DNA of 24,341 nucleotides from Gallibacterium faecale. GTDB taxonomy: Bacteria > Pseudomonadota > Gammaproteobacteria > Enterobacterales > Pasteurellaceae. Shown piece after piece: positions 21,599-24,341 of the stretch. A model generated the notes under the pieces. The model was given only the letters and a program-made list of their open reading frames with translations. It was not told the origin of the DNA and did not search any database. The DNA lies in NCBI RefSeq assembly GCF_027920745.1, contig NZ_JAQIBB010000065.1, positions 1 through 24,341 on the forward strand, in the 5' to 3' direction. The translations under genes were made by a program, and so were the position numbers. Each line of letters starts with the position of its first letter. Within the stretch, counting starts at the first letter, position 1.

Positions 21599-23737
21599 AT
21601 GTCCAGAACAATTATCCTTATCCCGATCAGTACTGGTGTTGGTTTAACCAGTGTTAGTTTAGGTTTAATCCAAGCGCTTGAACAGCAAGGGGCAAAAATT
21701 GGTTTTATGAAACCAATCTCTCAACCAATTAGTGGTGAAGATACATTAGACAGAACAACTTCTATTCTTTATCAAAGCCCGACTATTGATACTGCAAAAA
21801 CATTTATGTTAAGTGAAGCAGAAAATATGATCGGTCAAAATCAAACTGATGTTTTATTAGAAAAAATTGTAGAACGTCATCAAACATTAGCGAAAAACAA
21901 TGAAATTGTTGTTGTTGAAGGTTTGATTCCAACACGTAAAAACTCGTATGCAAATAGTATTAACTACCGCATTGCACAAGCATTAGATGCTGAGATCATC
22001 TTAGTTTCTGCACCAGCAACTGATACACCGGTAGAGTTAAAAGAACGTGTTGAAGCGGCAGCTTCTCAATTTGGTGGTAAATATAATCCTAACTTATTAG
22101 GTGTGGTTATTAATAAATTTAACGCACCAACTGATGAAAATGGTCGTACTCGTCCAGATCTTGCAGAAATTTTTGACTCTTTCCAACATAGCCGTGTGAA
22201 TGCACAAGCTGTACACAAATTGTTTGAACAAAGCCCAATTCGTCTATTAGCATGTATTGATTGGAGTCCAGAATTGATTGCGAGCCGTGCGATTGATATT
22301 GCACGTCATTTAGGTGCATCAATCTTAAGAGAAGGCGAAATTAATAAACGTCGTATCCGTGGTATTACATTCTGTGCAAGAAGCTTACCACATGTTATTG
22401 AACACCTTAAACCAGGTAATTTAGTAGTAACTTCTGCCGATCGTCCAGATGTGATTGTTGCGATTGCTTTAGCCGCAATGAATGGCATCGAAATTGGTGC
22501 AATGTTATTAACTGGTGGCTATCGTTTAGAAAATCATGTAGCGAAACTTTGTGAACGCGCATTTGAAACTGGCTTACCAATTTTCCGTGTTGAAGGTACT
22601 ACATGGCAAACAGCATTAAGCCTACAAAGTTTTAATCTTGAAGTGCCAATTGATGATAAAGAACGTATTGAAGCAATCAAAGACTATATGGCACAACAAT
22701 TCAATAAAGAATTGATTAACTCTTTAATTGAAACTACTTCAAGAGTACACCGTTTATCACCACCAGCATTCCGTTTCCAATTAACTGAATTAGCGCGTAA
22801 TGCGAAAAAACGTATTGTGTTACCAGAAGGGGATGAACCTCGTACTGTAAAAGCGGCTGCATTATGTGCAGAACGTGGTATTGCAGAGTGTGTGTTATTG
22901 GCTGATCCAACTTCAGTAGCACGTGTCGCAGAAGCACAAGGTATTCAATTAGGTAAAGGTATTACCATTATTAATCCTGCTGATGTTCGTGAAAATTATG
23001 TCGCACGTTTAGTTGAATTACGTAAAAACAAAGGTATGACAGAAGTATTAGCACGTGAACAACTCGAAGATACCGTTGTTCTTGGTACTATGATGCTTGA
23101 AGCGAATGAAGTTGATGGTCTTGTTTCTGGTGCAGTACATACCACAGCAAATACAATTCGCCCACCACTTCAATTAATCAAAACTGCACCGGGTAGCTCA
23201 TTAGTATCATCTATCTTCTTTATGTTATTACCTGATCAAGTATTGGTATATGGTGACTGTGCGATTAACCCTAATCCAACCGCAGAAGAGTTATCAGAAA
23301 TTGCGATTCAATCAGCAGATTCTGCGAAAGCGTTTGGTATTGACCCTCGTGTTGCAATGATTTCTTATTCAACTGGAACATCGGGTAAAGGTGCAGATGT
23401 AGATAAAGTGAAAGAAGCAACTCGTTTAGCGAAAGAGAAACGTCCAGATCTTATTATTGATGGTCCATTACAATATGATGCGGCAGTTATGGAAGATGTG
23501 GCGCGTTCTAAAGCACCAAATTCACCAGTAGCGGGTAAAGCCACTGTATTTATCTTCCCAGATTTAAATACCGGTAATACCACTTATAAAGCAGTACAAC
23601 GTTCAGCAGATTTAATTTCTATTGGACCGATGCTACAAGGTATGCGTAAACCAGTAAATGACCTATCTCGTGGTGCATTAGTGGATGATATTGTTTACAC
23701 CATTGCCTTAACAGCAATTCAAGCAACCCAAAACTAA
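21599..23737 (+). CDS. pta: Phosphate acetyltransferase (long form)
   Basis: Converts acetyl-CoA and phosphate into acetyl phosphate, feeding AckA. The 712-aa product is the long form as in E. coli (714 aa), with three parts. The N-terminal P-loop-like dethiobiotin-synthase-type domain (IILIPISTGVGLTSVSLGL, residues 1-200) is followed by a DRTGG domain (about 215-335). The catalytic PTA domain runs from about residue 385 (RIVLPEGDEPRTVKAAALC) through SGAVHTTANTIRPPLQLI, SIFFMLLP, SYSTGTSGKGADVDKV and KATVFIFPDLNTGNTTYK. ATG start with AAGAAGG six to twelve nt upstream. A strong terminator follows it. Confidence 0.98.
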   Translation: MSRTIILIPISTGVGLTSVSLGLIQALEQQGAKIGFMKPISQPISGEDTLDRTTSILYQSPTIDTAKTFMLSEAENMIGQNQTDVLLEKIVERHQTLAKNNEIVVVEGLIPTRKNSYANSINYRIAQALDAEIILVSAPATDTPVELKERVEAAASQFGGKYNPNLLGVVINKFNAPTDENGRTRPDLAEIFDSFQHSRVNAQAVHKLFEQSPIRLLACIDWSPELIASRAIDIARHLGASILREGEINKRRIRGITFCARSLPHVIEHLKPGNLVVTSADRPDVIVAIALAAMNGIEIGAMLLTGGYRLENHVAKLCERAFETGLPIFRVEGTTWQTALSLQSFNLEVPIDDKERIEAIKDYMAQQFNKELINSLIETTSRVHRLSPPAFRFQLTELARNAKKRIVLPEGDEPRTVKAAALCAERGIAECVLLADPTSVARVAEAQGIQLGKGITIINPADVRENYVARLVELRKNKGMTEVLAREQLEDTVVLGTMMLEANEVDGLVSGAVHTTANTIRPPLQLIKTAPGSSLVSSIFFMLLPDQVLVYGDCAINPNPTAEELSEIAIQSADSAKAFGIDPRVAMISYSTGTSGKGADVDKVKEATRLAKEKRPDLIIDGPLQYDAAVMEDVARSKAPNSPVAGKATVFIFPDLNTGNTTYKAVQRSADLISIGPMLQGMRKPVNDLSRGALVDDIVYTIALTAIQATQN

Positions 23738-23765
23738 TCATTCATTATTATCTTTATTATTGAAC

Positions 23766-23798
23766 AATCAGCTGGCGTAAATCGTTGGCTGATTTTTT
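23766..23798 (+). terminator. Intrinsic terminator of pta
   Basis: A 12-bp stem with three G-T pairs, AATCAGCTGGCG/CGTTGGCTGATT (23766-23777 with 23783-23794), closes a TAAAT loop and runs into T6. Confidence 0.9.
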
Positions 23799-23924
23799 AT
23801 TTTCTGAATTTGGTTAGGGTAGAGGTAAAAATAGATTTATAGATAGATGAAAAATAAGCAATTAAAGAAACTTAGAAAAGGAGGTAATAAAACAAGAATT
23901 ATAGATAATAGGTTAGCGAAAATA

Positions 23925-23934
23925 CCCCCCCCCC
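23925..23934. repeat. C10 homopolymer in a GC-rich island
   Basis: Ten consecutive C lie in an otherwise AT-rich gap between pta and the small secreted-protein gene, next to a GC-rich patch (GTGCGAGGGGCG, 23950-23961). Long C/G runs slip during replication and drive phase variation in Pasteurellaceae. Here no convincing gene crosses it: the only frame reading in is a 30-codon basic ORF (23847-23939) without a Shine-Dalgarno. It may be a remnant or a repeat end. Confidence 0.6.
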
Positions 23935-23980
23935 ACTAAGGCAAATACGTGCGAGGGGCGAATTAAGAAATGTATCTTAA

Positions 23981-24247
23981 TTATTTAATGCCCATTGCAG
24001 CTTTAGATTGTTTTAGTTGCTCAAGTGCTTGAGTACAACTTTGATCTTGTGCAGAGGTAGGTAATGCAGCAAATTGTTGTTTTGCAGCTTCATATTGTTG
24101 TTTATAGGCGTCAGCTTGTGCTTGTGGCATTGCTTTAAGCATACCTTCATATTCTTCAAAATATTTTTGGCAAGAAGGCGCTAAATCAGCTGCAGATGCA
24201 CTCATTGCTACACCAAGTAAAGATAATGATAAAATTAATTTTTTCAT
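23981..24247 (-). CDS. Small secreted helical protein, DUF5339-like
   Basis: An 88-aa product with a clean signal peptide (MKK, hydrophobic core, cut after ASA near residue 19) and a mature part of about 69 residues rich in Ala, Gln and Lys. It is likely a helical hairpin: SCQKYFEEYEGMLKAM, a proline-containing turn, DAYKQQYEAAKQQFAAL, then a third short helix. Two cysteines (in APSCQ and DQSCT) could join the first and last helix by a disulfide. This resembles small periplasmic DUF5339 proteins common in Pasteurellaceae; function unknown. GAAGGAA lies 9-15 nt before the ATG. Apparently monocistronic, with a TATACT promoter element upstream. Confidence 0.75.
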   Translation of the reverse strand: MKKLILSLSLLGVAMSASAADLAPSCQKYFEEYEGMLKAMPQAQADAYKQQYEAAKQQFAALPTSAQDQSCTQALEQLKQSKAAMGIK

Positions 24248-24287
24248 CGTTATATTTCCTTCTAAGTAAAAATTAAATAAGAAAAAT

Positions 24288-24314
24288 GCCTATTATTTAG
24301 GCGGTTGAAGTATA
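24288..24314 (-). promoter_or_regulatory. Possible promoter and 5'-end hairpin of the DUF5339-like gene
   Basis: Read on the minus strand, TATACT (24309-24314) could be a -10 element, with no good -35 visible. A 5-bp hairpin, GCCTA/TAGGC with a 5-nt loop (24288-24302), begins about where the transcript would start and could protect the mRNA 5' end. Tentative. Confidence 0.35.
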
Positions 24315-24341
24315 ACATAACTAGAATGGAGTATCGAGGTA

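Noticed and set aside
23870..23890. Minus-strand ACCTCCTTTTCTAAG resembling the 3' end of 16S rRNA
   Set aside because: Only about 10 bases agree and no upstream 16S sequence is present; it is simply the complement of an AAGGAGGT word.

Overview
The window is chromosomal, AT-rich, Gram-negative gammaproteobacterial DNA. The FNR, YfbV, FolM, Mo-cofactor and ferritin proteins all resemble Pasteurellaceae/Enterobacterales versions. The short 94-aa RplY, the two ferritins in tandem and the fnr-uspE pair fit Pasteurellaceae best. By eye I found no exact copy of either Pasteurellaceae DNA-uptake core (AAGTGCGGT or ACAAGCGGT), so I leave the genus open. Most of the window is housekeeping sequence, densely coding, with many clear intrinsic terminators. 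I saw no tRNA, rRNA, CRISPR array, insertion sequence or phage gene.

Layout. 1-2.3 kb, minus strand: rplY (ribosomal protein L25), truA (tRNA pseudouridine synthase) and accD (acetyl-CoA carboxylase), with a terminator between rplY and truA. 2.5-4.2 kb, plus strand: a DedA-family membrane protein and a stand-alone bioD. 4.25-10.3 kb, plus strand: an iron-regulated locus under a promoter whose -35/-10 spacer is filled by a near-perfect Fur box. It holds a broken fhuC, a headless fhuD, an apparently intact fhuB permease, a secreted DUF4198 protein and a TonB-dependent siderophore-type receptor. One internal deletion has fused the 5' part of fhuC to the 3' part of fhuD out of frame. This removed the ABC signature, Walker B and H-loop of the ATPase and the signal peptide and N-lobe start of the binding protein.

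10.3-14.3 kb, minus strand: uspE and fnr, then two tandem ferritins and folM. A short divergent ORF for a single-pass membrane protein lies between fnr and the ferritins. The uspE ribosome-binding site sits inside a perfect 10-bp inverted repeat that could act as a translation switch, an attenuator, or both. 14.6-19.7 kb, plus strand: topA, then a probable molybdenum-cofactor riboswitch and the moaA-moaC-moaD-moaE operon for molybdopterin synthesis. 19.7-24.3 kb: yfbV (minus), ackA and pta (plus, with an intrinsic terminator between them), an odd non-coding stretch with a C10 run, and a small secreted DUF5339-type protein (minus).

Themes are iron (Fur-controlled uptake, ferritin storage, the Fe-S sensor FNR) and anaerobic/fermentative life (FNR, Mo cofactor for anaerobic reductases, acetate kinase and phosphotransacetylase for overflow ATP). 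I did not find a clearly new multi-gene system. The items most worth a second look are the fhuC/fhuD deletion, the DUF4198-receptor pair that outlives it, and the uspE leader hairpin.
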